Notes under the pieces: generated by a model
Seen by the model: only the letters and a program-made list of their open reading frames with translations
Database searches by the model: none
Told to the model about the DNA's origin: nothing
In this document: in pieces, positions 7,735 to 16,447 of the stretch
Position numbering within the stretch: the first letter of the stretch is position 1
Layout: each line of letters starts with the position of its first letter
Translations under genes and position numbers: made by a program
NCBI RefSeq assembly: GCF_000300515.1
Contig: NZ_AMSI01000005.1
Coordinates: forward strand, 248,001-312,000
Length of the DNA stretch: 64,000 nucleotides
Direction of reading: 5' to 3'
Source: Nitratireductor indicus C115
GTDB taxonomy: Bacteria; Pseudomonadota; Alphaproteobacteria; Rhizobiales; Rhizobiaceae

Positions 7735-8427
7735 TCAGGCGTTGGAAATATCCTCCGTCACGCCATGCTCCATGGCTTCGATCACCTCGGAGGCGAGCCC
7801 GCGCGTGATGCGGCTCTTGCGTTCCAGCGCCGCACGGTCGAGAAGTTCCACCGCCCGGATGGCGCTCGACAGAGAGCGCTCGATCCGCCGGACAAGATAT
7901 TGCACCACATGCGGCTCGACCTCGATCTGACGGTCGGCGAAAAGCTTGGTGATCACCCCGGCAAGGAGTATGTCGTCGGGCTCATCGATCTCAACGGTTG
8001 CCGCTGCCTTCAGGCGCGAAAGGAGATCGGGCAGTTTCACGCCCCATGCAGCCGGAAAACGGCGCGCGGTTAGAAGCATGGGCTGGCCGCCGCCCCGCGC
8101 GGCGTTGATCAGATGGAAGAGACCGTTCTCATCAAGCCCCGCGCCATCGGCATTGTCGATCAGAACCGGGCGATTGCCGGCACACTGGATCTCACGCGGG
8201 CCGATGGCATCGACCTTCACGTCGAAGGCGTCGGCTTCCTCGCGCCATATGGCCGAAAGATGCGTTTTCCCAGAACCTGCGGGGCCGGCGAGAATCACCA
8301 CCGGAGCCGGCCATTCGGGCCAGTTCTCGATGAGCGAGACGGCGCGTGCATTGGCCGGCGTGACAATCAGGTCATCGCGCGAGAACGCTTCCTGATGAGC
8401 GAGGTCGAGGGGAATCTGGCGCGACAT
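7735..8427 (-). CDS. hdaA: DnaA-related replication inhibitor HdaA
   Basis: Cytoplasmic DnaA-like AAA+ protein of 230 aa without the DnaA DNA-binding domain IV. The N-terminus MSRQIPLDL contains a beta-clamp-binding motif. Walker A is GPAGSGKTH at about 48-56. The Walker B region is degenerate (RPVLIDNADG). In Caulobacter and relatives HdaA joins the clamp and stimulates ATP hydrolysis by DnaA after initiation, preventing re-initiation. The start at 8427 is chosen because the clamp motif sits right after it; the open frame continues to 8733 into the AI-2E gene. It lies downstream of the membrane-protein gene with an 8-base gap, so the genes are probably co-transcribed. Confidence 0.85.
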   Translation of the reverse strand: MSRQIPLDLAHQEAFSRDDLIVTPANARAVSLIENWPEWPAPVVILAGPAGSGKTHLSAIWREEADAFDVKVDAIGPREIQCAGNRPVLIDNADGAGLDENGLFHLINAARGGGQPMLLTARRFPAAWGVKLPDLLSRLKAAATVEIDEPDDILLAGVITKLFADRQIEVEPHVVQYLVRRIERSLSSAIRAVELLDRAALERKSRITRGLASEVIEAMEHGVTEDISNA

Positions 8428-8435
8428 CGCAGGCC

Positions 8436-9602
8436 TCAGTCTCTGCCCTGGCTGGCGGGCGGCGGCGCAGGCGTTTCGCCATGCCCCGCATAAAGGGGCG
8501 AGGCCAGGTAGCGGCCGAGGGCGAAACGAACGAGCACCGCGACGGCGGCCGCAGCCGGAACAGCAATCAAAAGGCCAACGAAGCCAAAGAGATAGCCGAA
8601 GGCAAAGAGCGCGAACATGAGCCAGACAGGATGAAGGCCCACGCTCTTTCCAACCAGTTTCGGCTGCAGGATATTGCCTTCCAGAAACTGGCCGGAGAAG
8701 AAGATGCCGGCCACAACGAGCACCCACCACCATTCGGGCCAGAACTGCACCACCGCAATGCCGATGGAAAGGCCGAAACCGACGAGAGACCCAACATAGG
8801 GGATGAAGCTGATGAGACCAGCGAACAGACCGATCAGCAGGCCGAAATTCAGCCCGACCAGAGACAAGCCCACCGCGTAGAAGATGCCAAGGATAAGACA
8901 GAGCGTGCCCTGCCCGCGCACGAAACCGGCGGTGGCGACATTGATGTCACGCGCGATCTGGCGCACCGTTTCCACATGATCGCGGGGCACCCAGCTATCG
9001 ACCTTGTCGATCATGCGGTCCCAGTCGAGAAGCATGTAGAAGGCGACCACCGGCGTGACCACGAAAAGGCTGGCGAGATTGACCAGAGCAACGCCGGAAC
9101 TCCAGACCGACTTGAAGAGCGTGGCGAGAAAGCCTGTTCCCTGCGCCAATATCGAACTCAGATTGTCGCGCACGGCCTGCGTCTCGCCATTGAGGACGCT
9201 TTCGAACCATTTGGGTTCGAGTTCCAGAAGCAAGGCCTGCAAACGCGACAGATAATCGGGCAGCCTGCCGGCAAAATCCGCGAGCTGCTTGCCAAGCACG
9301 GGTACGACGATGACGAAGGCCAGCAGCAGCACAACGATGAAAGCGATCAAAATGACGACGGTCGCCGACGTTCGCGACAGGCCCAGACGCTCCAGCCGGT
9401 CGGCCACCGGATCGAGAAAATAGGCAAGGACCAGCCCTGCCAGGAAAGGCAAAAGAATGGAGCTGAACACATAGAGGAACAGGATGAGGCCCGCCGTCGC
9501 CAGCAGCCAGAAGGCAATGTTGCGGCCGATGGGCCGTCCCGGCGGGGTGAGGGTCACGGTGACCGGCTCTGTTTCAGCGCCTTTCGGCGTCACTCTCGGC
9601 AT
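8436..9602 (-). CDS. AI-2E family membrane protein (PerM-like)
   Basis: Integral inner-membrane protein, 388 aa, with about seven or eight hydrophobic segments. Key features are the early FLPFLAGLVLAYFLDPVADRLE motif, a long hydrophilic central part, and FIPYVGSLVGFGLSIGIA, then GNILQPKLVGKSVGLHPVWLMFAL, typical of the family. The C-terminus is Pro-rich (ETPAPPPA). Members are exporters or permeases, some for autoinducer-2 and some Na+/H+ antiporters, so substrate is open. The ATG at 9602 is preferred over a GTG at 9608. It overlaps the CDP-alcohol phosphatidyltransferase gene by 29 bases. In many alphaproteobacteria this protein sits beside hdaA, as here. Confidence 0.87.
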   Translation of the reverse strand: MPRVTPKGAETEPVTVTLTPPGRPIGRNIAFWLLATAGLILFLYVFSSILLPFLAGLVLAYFLDPVADRLERLGLSRTSATVVILIAFIVVLLLAFVIVVPVLGKQLADFAGRLPDYLSRLQALLLELEPKWFESVLNGETQAVRDNLSSILAQGTGFLATLFKSVWSSGVALVNLASLFVVTPVVAFYMLLDWDRMIDKVDSWVPRDHVETVRQIARDINVATAGFVRGQGTLCLILGIFYAVGLSLVGLNFGLLIGLFAGLISFIPYVGSLVGFGLSIGIAVVQFWPEWWWVLVVAGIFFSGQFLEGNILQPKLVGKSVGLHPVWLMFALFAFGYLFGFVGLLIAVPAAAAVAVLVRFALGRYLASPLYAGHGETPAPPPASQGRD

Positions 9603-10131
9603 AACCACCCATGTGCTTTATCCAGGAAACGAGATACGCAGCCCCGGAAGCCACGGTCAAGAGGCCCGTGGCAACGATCAACGCCAGACGTACCGAACCC
9701 GAATTATAAGCAAAGGTCAGTTCGGCGAGAACCAGAAGCGCAAGGAGTATCTGCACCAGCGTGTTGGCCTTGGAGACCAGCAGCGGCTTCATCGCGACGG
9801 GATTGCCCATGACATTGGCCAATAGCACGCCGCCGACGATCAATGCATCGCGCGACACGACTGCGATGACGAGCCACAGCGGAAGAACCGCCATATAACC
9901 CAGCACAACGAAGACGCTGACGAGCAGCAGTTTGTCGGCAATCGGATCCAGATAGGCGCCAAGCTCGGTGCGCTGGTCGAAATGACGGGCGATGAAACCG
10001 TCCACGCCATCGGAAATGCCCGCGATGAGGAAGCCGGCGAAGGCCCAGCCGAATTCCCCCTTAAGGAGCGCGAAAATGACACCCGGCACCAGCAAAAAGC
10101 GTAGCAGCGTAATGATGTTGGGGATCGTCAA
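9574..10131 (-). CDS. CDP-alcohol phosphatidyltransferase (PgsA/cardiolipin synthase-like paralogue)
   Basis: Membrane enzyme, about 185 aa, that transfers a phosphatidyl group from CDP-diacylglycerol to an alcohol. The complete catalytic motif D-G-x2-D-G-x2-A-R-x9-G-x3-D-x3-D is visible (DGVDGFIAR, GAYLDPIAD). Five or so hydrophobic segments follow. The TTG at 10131 is taken as start because an AGAGGA lies directly upstream and the protein then begins TIPNIITLLR, the common family start; a longer open frame starts at a TTG at 10158. It is a second such enzyme besides pgsA at 23162 and pssA at 63128, so its acceptor alcohol (glycerol phosphate or other) is undecided. Confidence 0.85.
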   Translation of the reverse strand: MTIPNIITLLRFLLVPGVIFALLKGEFGWAFAGFLIAGISDGVDGFIARHFDQRTELGAYLDPIADKLLLVSVFVVLGYMAVLPLWLVIAVVSRDALIVGGVLLANVMGNPVAMKPLLVSKANTLVQILLALLVLAELTFAYNSGSVRLALIVATGLLTVASGAAYLVSWIKHMGGYAESDAERR

Positions 10132-10408
10132 TGGTCCTCTCCAGCAAAACAGCGCCAAGACAAGCTGTCACAGCGCAAAATTCGCCCATGTCGCGACGCA
10201 GGCCTCCTCCCGCGCCATGGCACATGCTTATGACAGGGTTTCACAGATTGGGGGAGAGGCTGCAACTTTCAATGGGCCAGTTTGGCCCTCCCGGTTCGCG
10301 AGGCGGGATTAGAAGGGGGACTTGCCATCTCGCGCCTTGCGGATAACGCTCCTTCATGTCAGAAGCCCGGCATGTCACCAGCCTTGGATAAACGGCGGCG
10401 AGAACATC

Positions 10409-11476
10409 ATGGCAGATGAACGGAAAAACGGCCTCACCTATGCGGATGCGGGCGTCGACATCGACGCAGGCGCCCGGATGGTGGAGAAGATCAAACCCAT
10501 GGTCCGCGCAACGCGGCGACCGGGCGCCGACAGCGAAATCGGCGGGTTCGGCGGCTTGTTCGACCTGAAGGCGGCGGGATTTTCAGACCCGGTTCTGGTC
10601 GCAGCCAATGACGGCGTCGGCACAAAACTGAAGATCGCCATCGAGGCGGGCAAGCACGATACGGTCGGCATCGACCTCGTTGCCATGTGCGTCAACGATC
10701 TGGTGGTGCAGGGCGCAGAGCCGCTGTTCTTTCTGGATTACTTCGCCACGGGCAAGCTTGACCCTGACCAGGGGGCCGATATCGTTTCGGGTATCGCAGA
10801 AGGCTGCAAGCAGGCAGGTTGTGCGCTGATCGGCGGGGAAACGGCTGAAATGCCCGGCATGTATCATGGCGACGATTACGACCTTGCCGGCTTTGCCGTC
10901 GGCGCTGCGGAGCGCGACGCGCTCTTGCCGACCGGCGACATCGTCGAGGGCGACGTGATCCTCGGCCTGTCCTCTTCCGGCGTGCATTCGAACGGTTTCT
11001 CGCTGGTGCGGCGCATCATTGCCGATCAGGGGCTTTCCTGGGACGACAAGGCGCCCTTCGCGCCCGGTCTCACCCTTGGCGAGGCGCTTCTGGAGCCAAC
11101 CCGCATCTATGTGAAGCCCCTGCTTTCGACCCTGAAGGCATCGCGCGGCATCAAGGCCCTTGCCCATATCACGGGCGGTGGTTTCCCCGAGAACATTCCA
11201 CGCGTTTTGCCCGAAAAGCTCGCTGCCGAAATCAATCTCGACGCCATTGAGGTTCCGCCCGTATTTTCGTGGCTCGCAAAGGCAGGAGGTGTTGCGGAAT
11301 CGGAAATGCTTTCCACCTTCAATTGCGGGATCGGCATGATCGTCGTGGTCGCCTCGGGTGAGGCAGCGCAGATCGCAGCCCTTCTGAAACAGGCGGGTGA
11401 GACGGTGACCATGCTTGGCCAGATGGTGCAGCGCAAAGCGAGCGGCGTCTCCTATCTCGGGGCGCTCGATCTATGA
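10409..11476 (+). CDS. purM: Phosphoribosylformylglycinamidine cyclo-ligase
   Basis: AIR synthetase, the fifth step of purine synthesis: ATP-dependent ring closure of FGAM to AIR. Length 355 aa is normal. N-terminal [13 protein letters not shown], then [10 protein letters not shown], the ATP/substrate region [33 protein letters not shown] and [16 protein letters not shown] are the clear family blocks. The ATG at 10409 is used because [15 protein letters not shown] fits the family; the open frame goes back to 10322. The stop overlaps the purN start by 4 bases (ATGA), so consecutive purine enzymes are translationally coupled. The 277 bases upstream contain the promoter region; I saw no riboswitch fold in it. 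Confidence 0.97.
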   Translation: MADERKNGLTYADAGVDIDAGARMVEKIKPMVRATRRPGADSEIGGFGGLFDLKAAGFSDPVLVAANDGVGTKLKIAIEAGKHDTVGIDLVAMCVNDLVVQGAEPLFFLDYFATGKLDPDQGADIVSGIAEGCKQAGCALIGGETAEMPGMYHGDDYDLAGFAVGAAERDALLPTGDIVEGDVILGLSSSGVHSNGFSLVRRIIADQGLSWDDKAPFAPGLTLGEALLEPTRIYVKPLLSTLKASRGIKALAHITGGGFPENIPRVLPEKLAAEINLDAIEVPPVFSWLAKAGGVAESEMLSTFNCGIGMIVVVASGEAAQIAALLKQAGETVTMLGQMVQRKASGVSYLGALDL

Positions 11477-12147
11477 AGAAAACCGCCCGCAAGCGCGTGG
11501 CCGTGCTCATTTCCGGCCGCGGCTCCAATATGGCGTCGCTGATTGCTGCATCGATGGATCCGTCCTTTCCGGCCGAGATCGTGGGTGTGATCTCAAACCG
11601 CTCCGATGCGCGCGGGCTCGAAGTGGCTTCCAAGCACAGCATCGCGACACGAGCGATCCTGCCGCGCGATTACGATGGCCGCGAGGCCCATGACGAGGCG
11701 ATCCACGCCGCGCTTTGCGAACTCAAGGCCGACATCGTTTGCCTGGCGGGCTATATGCGCCTCCTGACGCCTGGCTTCGTTCAGAAATGGAAGGGCAAGA
11801 TGATCAACATCCACCCTGCCCTGCTGCCGAACTTCCGTGGCCTCGACACCCATGCGCGGGCGCTTGCCGCCGGTGTGCGCGTGCATGGCTGCACCGTGCA
11901 CTTTGTGACACCGGAAATGGACGACGGCCCGATCATCGCCCAGGCTGCGGTTCCCGTACTGATCGGCGATACGGAAGATGCGCTTGGCGAGCGCGTGCTC
12001 AAAACGGAACACCGGCTTTATCCGCTTGCGTTGCGACTTCTTGCCGAAGGCAGGGTTCGTATGTCGAGCGGCGCCGCGGTGTTTTCCAATGTCGCAGACG
12101 AGAATGGCGAACTTGCCATCGTCTCGCCGGGAGAACGGCGCGGCTGA
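11473..12147 (+). CDS. purN: Phosphoribosylglycinamide formyltransferase
   Basis: GAR transformylase, using 10-formyl-tetrahydrofolate to formylate glycinamide ribonucleotide. Length 224 aa. The N-terminal [14 protein letters not shown] forms the phosphate-binding loop. The active-site block [17 protein letters not shown] gives N112 and H114, and PEMDDGPI gives D150/D151, the conserved catalytic triad. It is coupled to purM through an ATGA overlap. The last ~25 residues ([19 protein letters not shown]) extend past the E. coli form but are common in Rhizobiales. Convergent to the molybdopterin oxidoreductase gene, with about 108 bases between. Confidence 0.97.
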   Translation: MKKTARKRVAVLISGRGSNMASLIAASMDPSFPAEIVGVISNRSDARGLEVASKHSIATRAILPRDYDGREAHDEAIHAALCELKADIVCLAGYMRLLTPGFVQKWKGKMINIHPALLPNFRGLDTHARALAAGVRVHGCTVHFVTPEMDDGPIIAQAAVPVLIGDTEDALGERVLKTEHRLYPLALRLLAEGRVRMSSGAAVFSNVADENGELAIVSPGERRG

Positions 12148-12255
12148 GAGCCGCTTTACAGCCAATTTCCCCGGTGCCTGGGGTTCCGCCCAGTGCCTCC
12201 ACCGGTACGCTACAATCCATGCGCAGCGAAGCGGCGTCGTGCCTTGCGTGACACC

Positions 12256-14361
12256 TCAGCCGGCCGCCTTCACCCACACCTTCGTGTCATGAAAGGCAGC
12301 ACCGCCATAGGGCGCGACGGCATCGGCACCGGTCAAAACATTAATCCCCTCGCCGCGTTCATGGGCGCTGTTCGGCCAGATGCCCTCGGCGATCACCACG
12401 CCACGACGCACGCCGTCGAAGAATTTCGCATGAAGCACGACCTCGCCCCGGTGATTGCCGATCTCGACGCGGTCGCCTTCGGCAAGACCCAGGCTCTCGG
12501 CATCTTCGGGATGCAGCATCAGTTCCGGCCGTCCCTCACGCTTCAGGGAACCGGGCGTTTCGGTGAAGCTCGAATTCAGGAAAGTGCGGGCCGGTGACGT
12601 GGCGAGCCGGAAGGGATGCCGTGCATCCGCCAGTTCGATCAGTTCCACATGATCGGGGAATTCAGACAGGCGGGCATAATCGCCCTGTATGCCCATCGAT
12701 TCGGGCGGGCGGTCGGGCGACGGCGTGTTCTGCCAGTCCGGCCGGAAGCGGAAACGGCCGTCGGGATGGCCAAAACCGTGAATGAAATGCGATGTCTCGA
12801 AATCCGGTTGCACATCGGCCCAGCGCTCCTCGCGGAAACTGTCGAATGTGCCCAACCCGCGCCGACCCAGCATCCAGTCCAGATGCTCGCGCGCCGAGAG
12901 GCCAAAACCTGGACGATCCGCAACGCCGAGACGCTTGGCCAATTCCTCGATCACAAAGAGGTTGGGCCGGGCCTCACCTAGTGCATCGACGAGTTTCGGT
13001 CCAAGGATGATGTGCTGATGGCCGCCGCCGCGATAGATATCATCATGTTCCAGGAACATGGTGGCCGGCAGAACGACATCGGCCAGCTTCGCCGTATCCG
13101 TCATGAACTGCTCGTGCACGCAGGTGAAGAGATCTTCGCGCAGGAAGCCTTGCTTCACCAGCCGCTGCTCGGGCGCAACATTGGCCGGATTGGTGTTCTG
13201 GATCAGCATGGCCGCGACCGGAGGACCGCCATGGAGCGCCGCCGGATCGCCGGTCAGGACGCGACCGATCTGGGATTGATCCAGGGAGCGGATCGCAGGA
13301 TCGGCGAGCGCATGCCCCTCGATAAGCGACTTGTCGAGGCCGAAAATGCCCGAATTGGAATGAAAGGCGCCGCCACCCTCATACTGCCAGCACCCCGTCA
13401 CGGCGGCGATGGAAAGGACTGCATGCATATTGGCTGCGCCATTACGATTACGGGTGAAACCGTAGCCCAGGCGGAAGAAGGTGCGCTTCGTCTCACCCAC
13501 GAGGCGGGCAAGGGCCTCGATCTCCGGGACCGGGACGCCGCAGATGGCGGATGCCCATTCGGGCGTGCGCGTGGCGAGATGGGCTTCAAGTCCACGGGGA
13601 TCGTCCGTATAGCGTTCGAGATAGGCCCGGTCGGCAAAACCGTCGCGGAACAGCACATGCATCACCGCGCAGGCGAGCGCGCCATCGGTGCCGGGCTTGA
13701 CGACGATGCCGAGGTCGGCCTGTTTCATCGTGGCGTTGTCGTAAACATCGACGACAACGATCCGCGCACCGCGCTCCTTGCGGGCCTTGATGGCATGCGT
13801 CATCACATTGACCTGCGTGGCCACCGCATTGGTGCCCCAGATCACCACGCAATCGGCTTTCGCCATCTCGCGCGGATCGGGACCAGCGAGCTTGCCGGCG
13901 CCCATCATCCAGCCCGTCCAGGCCGGATTGGTGCAGATGGTGCCGAAAAAGCCGGAATAACGTTTGGCATGGCGCAGGCGATGGATGGAATCGCGCTGCA
14001 CCAAGCCCATCGTGCCGGCATACTGATAAGGCCAGACGGCTTCGCTGCCATGCGCCTGCTCCGCCTTCAGGAAGGCTTCCGCCACATGGTCCAGCGCGGC
14101 CTCCCAGCTCGCCTCCTTCCATGCCCCCTCGCCCTTGGCGCCCGCGCGGACGAGCGGCTTCAGAAGACGGTCGGGATGGTGAATGCGCTCGGCATAGCGG
14201 GCGACCTTGGCGCAGATGACACCGGCTGTGTAGCTGTTGTCGCGCGCACCATGCACGCGGCCGATCCGGCCATCCTTAACCTCGACGTCAAGCGCGCAAG
14301 TGGATGGGCAATCGTGCGGACAGGCCGAATGGCCTATTTGGATGTCGGCATGTGTGTTCAT
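12256..14361 (-). CDS. Molybdopterin-dependent oxidoreductase with N-terminal Fe-S domain
   Basis: DMSO-reductase family catalytic subunit, 701 aa. The N-terminal [4Fe-4S] box CPHDCPSTC with a later C (GVICAKV) is clear. A Mo-bis-MGD domain follows with GFFGTICTNPAWTGWMMG, VIWGTNAV and IQNTNPANVAP, and the C-terminal molydopterin-dinucleotide-binding barrel has TSPARTFLNSSFTETPG and LHPEDAESLGL. No twin-arginine signal is visible, so it is probably cytoplasmic, similar to the BisC/YoaE-type proteins. The ATG at 14361 gives the normal start. The open frame continues upstream to 15912 by chance and is rejected. No electron-transfer partner or chaperone gene is adjacent, so substrate and redox partner are unknown. 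Confidence 0.88.
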   Translation of the reverse strand: MNTHADIQIGHSACPHDCPSTCALDVEVKDGRIGRVHGARDNSYTAGVICAKVARYAERIHHPDRLLKPLVRAGAKGEGAWKEASWEAALDHVAEAFLKAEQAHGSEAVWPYQYAGTMGLVQRDSIHRLRHAKRYSGFFGTICTNPAWTGWMMGAGKLAGPDPREMAKADCVVIWGTNAVATQVNVMTHAIKARKERGARIVVVDVYDNATMKQADLGIVVKPGTDGALACAVMHVLFRDGFADRAYLERYTDDPRGLEAHLATRTPEWASAICGVPVPEIEALARLVGETKRTFFRLGYGFTRNRNGAANMHAVLSIAAVTGCWQYEGGGAFHSNSGIFGLDKSLIEGHALADPAIRSLDQSQIGRVLTGDPAALHGGPPVAAMLIQNTNPANVAPEQRLVKQGFLREDLFTCVHEQFMTDTAKLADVVLPATMFLEHDDIYRGGGHQHIILGPKLVDALGEARPNLFVIEELAKRLGVADRPGFGLSAREHLDWMLGRRGLGTFDSFREERWADVQPDFETSHFIHGFGHPDGRFRFRPDWQNTPSPDRPPESMGIQGDYARLSEFPDHVELIELADARHPFRLATSPARTFLNSSFTETPGSLKREGRPELMLHPEDAESLGLAEGDRVEIGNHRGEVVLHAKFFDGVRRGVVIAEGIWPNSAHERGEGINVLTGADAVAPYGGAAFHDTKVWVKAAG

Positions 14362-14469
14362 GCGGTTGAGACTAGCGAATTTGTGCCCGGACGAGTAGAG
14401 CCAGTTTGATCCGGCCCATTTCGCCATTCCCGGCCCATTTCGCCATTCAAAGACGGGGCATCCAAAGCC

Positions 14470-15333
14470 ATGAACTATCGCCATGCCTACCATGCGGGCA
14501 ATTTCGCCGATGTGGTGAAACATGCCGTGCTGGCGCGCATCGTCGAATATCTGAAGCGCAAGGACAAAGCCTTCCGCGTGATCGACACGCATGCGGGCAT
14601 CGGCCTTTACGATCTTTCGTCGGAGGAAGCGCAGAAAACGGGCGAATGGCGCGAGGGGATCGGCAGGCTTATCGATGCAAATCTCGAAGACGAAACACGG
14701 AATCTTTTGAATCCCTTGCTGGAGGCCGTTCATGCGATGAATCCGGAAGGCGAGCTTCTGCGTTATCCCGGCTCTCCCCGTGTCACCCGGCATCTCCTGC
14801 GCCGCGAAGACCGGCTGACGGCGATCGAACTTCATCCGGCGGACGCCGAAGTTCTGAAAGCAGGGTTTTCCGGCGATTACCAGACGCGCGTGATCGCTCT
14901 GGATGGCTGGCTGGCGCTCGGCGCCCATCTGCCGCCAAAGGAGAGGCGCGGCCTCGTTCTGATCGACCCGCCTTTCGAGAAAGAAGGCGAGTTCGAGCGG
15001 ATCGTCGCCGGCCTCAAAAAGGCTTATCAACGCTGGCCGGGCGGCATCTACGCGGTCTGGTATCCCATCAAGGATCACAAGGCCGTCGCATCGTTCCGCC
15101 GGCTGCTTGCCGAAAGCGGCATTGCCGACATCGTCGACATACGGCTGGAATTGCGGCCACCCTCGCCCGAACCGAGGCTGGACGGCACAGGCATGATCGT
15201 CGTCAATCCGCCCTATGTGCTTGAAGAGGAGATGAGCAGGCTGCTCCCCGCCCTTGCCGCGATACTGGGAGACAACGGTCAGGGGCACGCCTTTCTGGAG
15301 CGGCTGACGGGCGAAGACGGACGGGCCGCCTGA
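14470..15333 (+). CDS. rlmJ: 23S rRNA (adenine2030-N6)-methyltransferase
   Basis: rRNA methyltransferase of the RlmJ (YhiR) family, 287 aa. The hallmark start MNYRHAYHAGNFADVVKH is present, along with DTHAGIGLYDL, which holds the SAM-binding region, and the catalytic IDPPFE motif at about residues 165-170. A later AVWYPIK block is also family-specific. In E. coli the enzyme methylates N6 of A2030 in 23S rRNA. It is divergent from the molybdopterin oxidoreductase with about 108 bases between the two starts, so both promoters probably lie there. It stands alone as a transcription unit. Confidence 0.95.
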   Translation: MNYRHAYHAGNFADVVKHAVLARIVEYLKRKDKAFRVIDTHAGIGLYDLSSEEAQKTGEWREGIGRLIDANLEDETRNLLNPLLEAVHAMNPEGELLRYPGSPRVTRHLLRREDRLTAIELHPADAEVLKAGFSGDYQTRVIALDGWLALGAHLPPKERRGLVLIDPPFEKEGEFERIVAGLKKAYQRWPGGIYAVWYPIKDHKAVASFRRLLAESGIADIVDIRLELRPPSPEPRLDGTGMIVVNPPYVLEEEMSRLLPALAAILGDNGQGHAFLERLTGEDGRAA

Positions 15334-15438
15334 AAAGGGTTTACCCGGCAGCGTTGCAGCCCCGCGCTTGACCCATCGACCAGGCTGACGCAAAACTCTG
15401 CACAACGCGCGTTTTGAACGATTCAGGAGAATACCGTT

Positions 15439-15876
15439 ATGGCACGCCTTCAGGCCCTCGCCGCCGGCATGGCGGCTTCGCTCGCCGCCACGCTTGCACC
15501 GATGACGGCGCAGGCCGCAGACCCGCTCGGCAGCTATGCGGTCAATGACGACGTCTGCGCCAACAGCGCCGTTCGCTCGACCATCAAGCACCGGTTCCGC
15601 TATCAGGTCACCCATGTGCCGCAGCTTGCCGATGTCGATATCGTCGATTTCTACGGCGCCTACCAGACCCGTTATCATCCCGCCACGGAGAACAGCCCCA
15701 TCGCACGGCGCTACTGCCGCGCAACGGCGCGTCTCTCGGACGGCAGGGATCGCACGGTTTGGTATCTTATCGAGTACGGCCAGGGTTTTGCCGGCATCGG
15801 CGACAATGTGGAATTCTGCGTTTCCGGCTTCGACCGCTGGAACGTCTATGACAGCCACTGCCGCGTCCTTCGCTGA
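15439..15876 (+). CDS. Exported hypothetical protein with four Cys
   Basis: Small exported protein of 145 aa. A signal peptide of about 28 residues ends in AQA before ADPLG. The mature part carries four cysteines (DDVC, RRYC, EFC, DSHC), which could make two disulfides. It is rich in aromatic and charged residues (FRYQVTHV, FDRWNVYD) and has no membrane segment, so it is periplasmic or secreted. An AGGAGA precedes the ATG at 15439. I do not recognise a named family; it may be specific to Rhizobiales. It lies next to a lipoprotein gene and an RNase T2 gene in the same direction, a group of small exported proteins. Confidence 0.75.
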   Translation: MARLQALAAGMAASLAATLAPMTAQAADPLGSYAVNDDVCANSAVRSTIKHRFRYQVTHVPQLADVDIVDFYGAYQTRYHPATENSPIARRYCRATARLSDGRDRTVWYLIEYGQGFAGIGDNVEFCVSGFDRWNVYDSHCRVLR

Positions 15877-15973
15877 GACATCCAAGAGAACGAATTTTCC
15901 GATCTCCTGCATGCAGGAGATCGGATTTTGGCAGTTTCTGCACTGCTACTCAGGCCCAGGCGAGGAGAATGAA

Positions 15974-16354
15974 ATGTACGGTTTCAAGCTGAAATACCTG
16001 CCCATCGTGTTGCTGCCGCTGACTCTTGGAGGCTGCATAAGCCCGGAAGAGCAACATGCGATGGACCAGGACAAATGCTCCTCCTACGGCTTTCGGCCCG
16101 GAACGGACAATTTCGCAAAATGCATGATGTCTCAGGACAGGCAACGCGCGGAAGATGAACAGCGCTCACTGGACCGTATGCGCGCCCAGGAGCAAAGAGA
16201 CCGTGAGCGCAAGGCGGCGCGGCGCAACAGCGACGATGATATCGATACAAGGCCGAGCTTCGACAGAGACGGCAATCCGAACTTCGACACACAGGGCAAT
16301 TATCAGGGCTGCCACGGCATAGGCTGTGAGGTCGACAATCCTGACGCTGATTGA
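15974..16354 (+). CDS. Small lipoprotein with charged coiled stretch
   Basis: Predicted lipoprotein, 126 aa. The N-terminus has a basic start, a hydrophobic run and the lipobox LGGC, putting the lipidated cysteine at about C21. The central part is strongly charged and probably helical (RQRAEDEQRSLDRMRAQEQR), with two further Cys near the start of the mature part and two at the end (GCHGIGC). An ATG at 15974 with GAGGAGA upstream is chosen; the open frame runs further upstream to 15536 in the same frame, but that reading overlaps the preceding gene. Function unknown. It sits 98 bases after the exported protein gene. Confidence 0.75.
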   Translation: MYGFKLKYLPIVLLPLTLGGCISPEEQHAMDQDKCSSYGFRPGTDNFAKCMMSQDRQRAEDEQRSLDRMRAQEQRDRERKAARRNSDDDIDTRPSFDRDGNPNFDTQGNYQGCHGIGCEVDNPDAD

Positions 16355-16368
16355 CGGGCGGTTTTCGG

Positions 16369-16387
16369 ATTTTCCGATTCGGAAAAT
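16369..16387. terminator. Hairpin between lipoprotein and RNase T2 genes
   Basis: An 8-bp perfect stem (ATTTTCCG with CGGAAAAT) with a 3-nt loop lies 14 bases after the lipoprotein stop. It has no T-run, so it may be a weak terminator or mRNA-end structure. Confidence 0.4.
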
Positions 16388-16447
16388 AGGCACGGACGTG
16401 CTTGTGCGTTCACCCACCGCCCGTTTCATTCAGAACGGAGAGAGAAG

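Noticed and set aside
8481-9812. Long plus-strand open frame opposite the AI-2E gene (443 codons)
   Set aside because: Rich in E/K/Q/R from antisense codon bias of the membrane protein gene; no domain pattern.
12256-15912. One open frame of 1218 codons covering the molybdopterin oxidoreductase and beyond
   Set aside because: The part upstream of 14361 runs antisense to rlmJ and the exported protein gene and lacks family matches. The oxidoreductase has a natural start at 14361.
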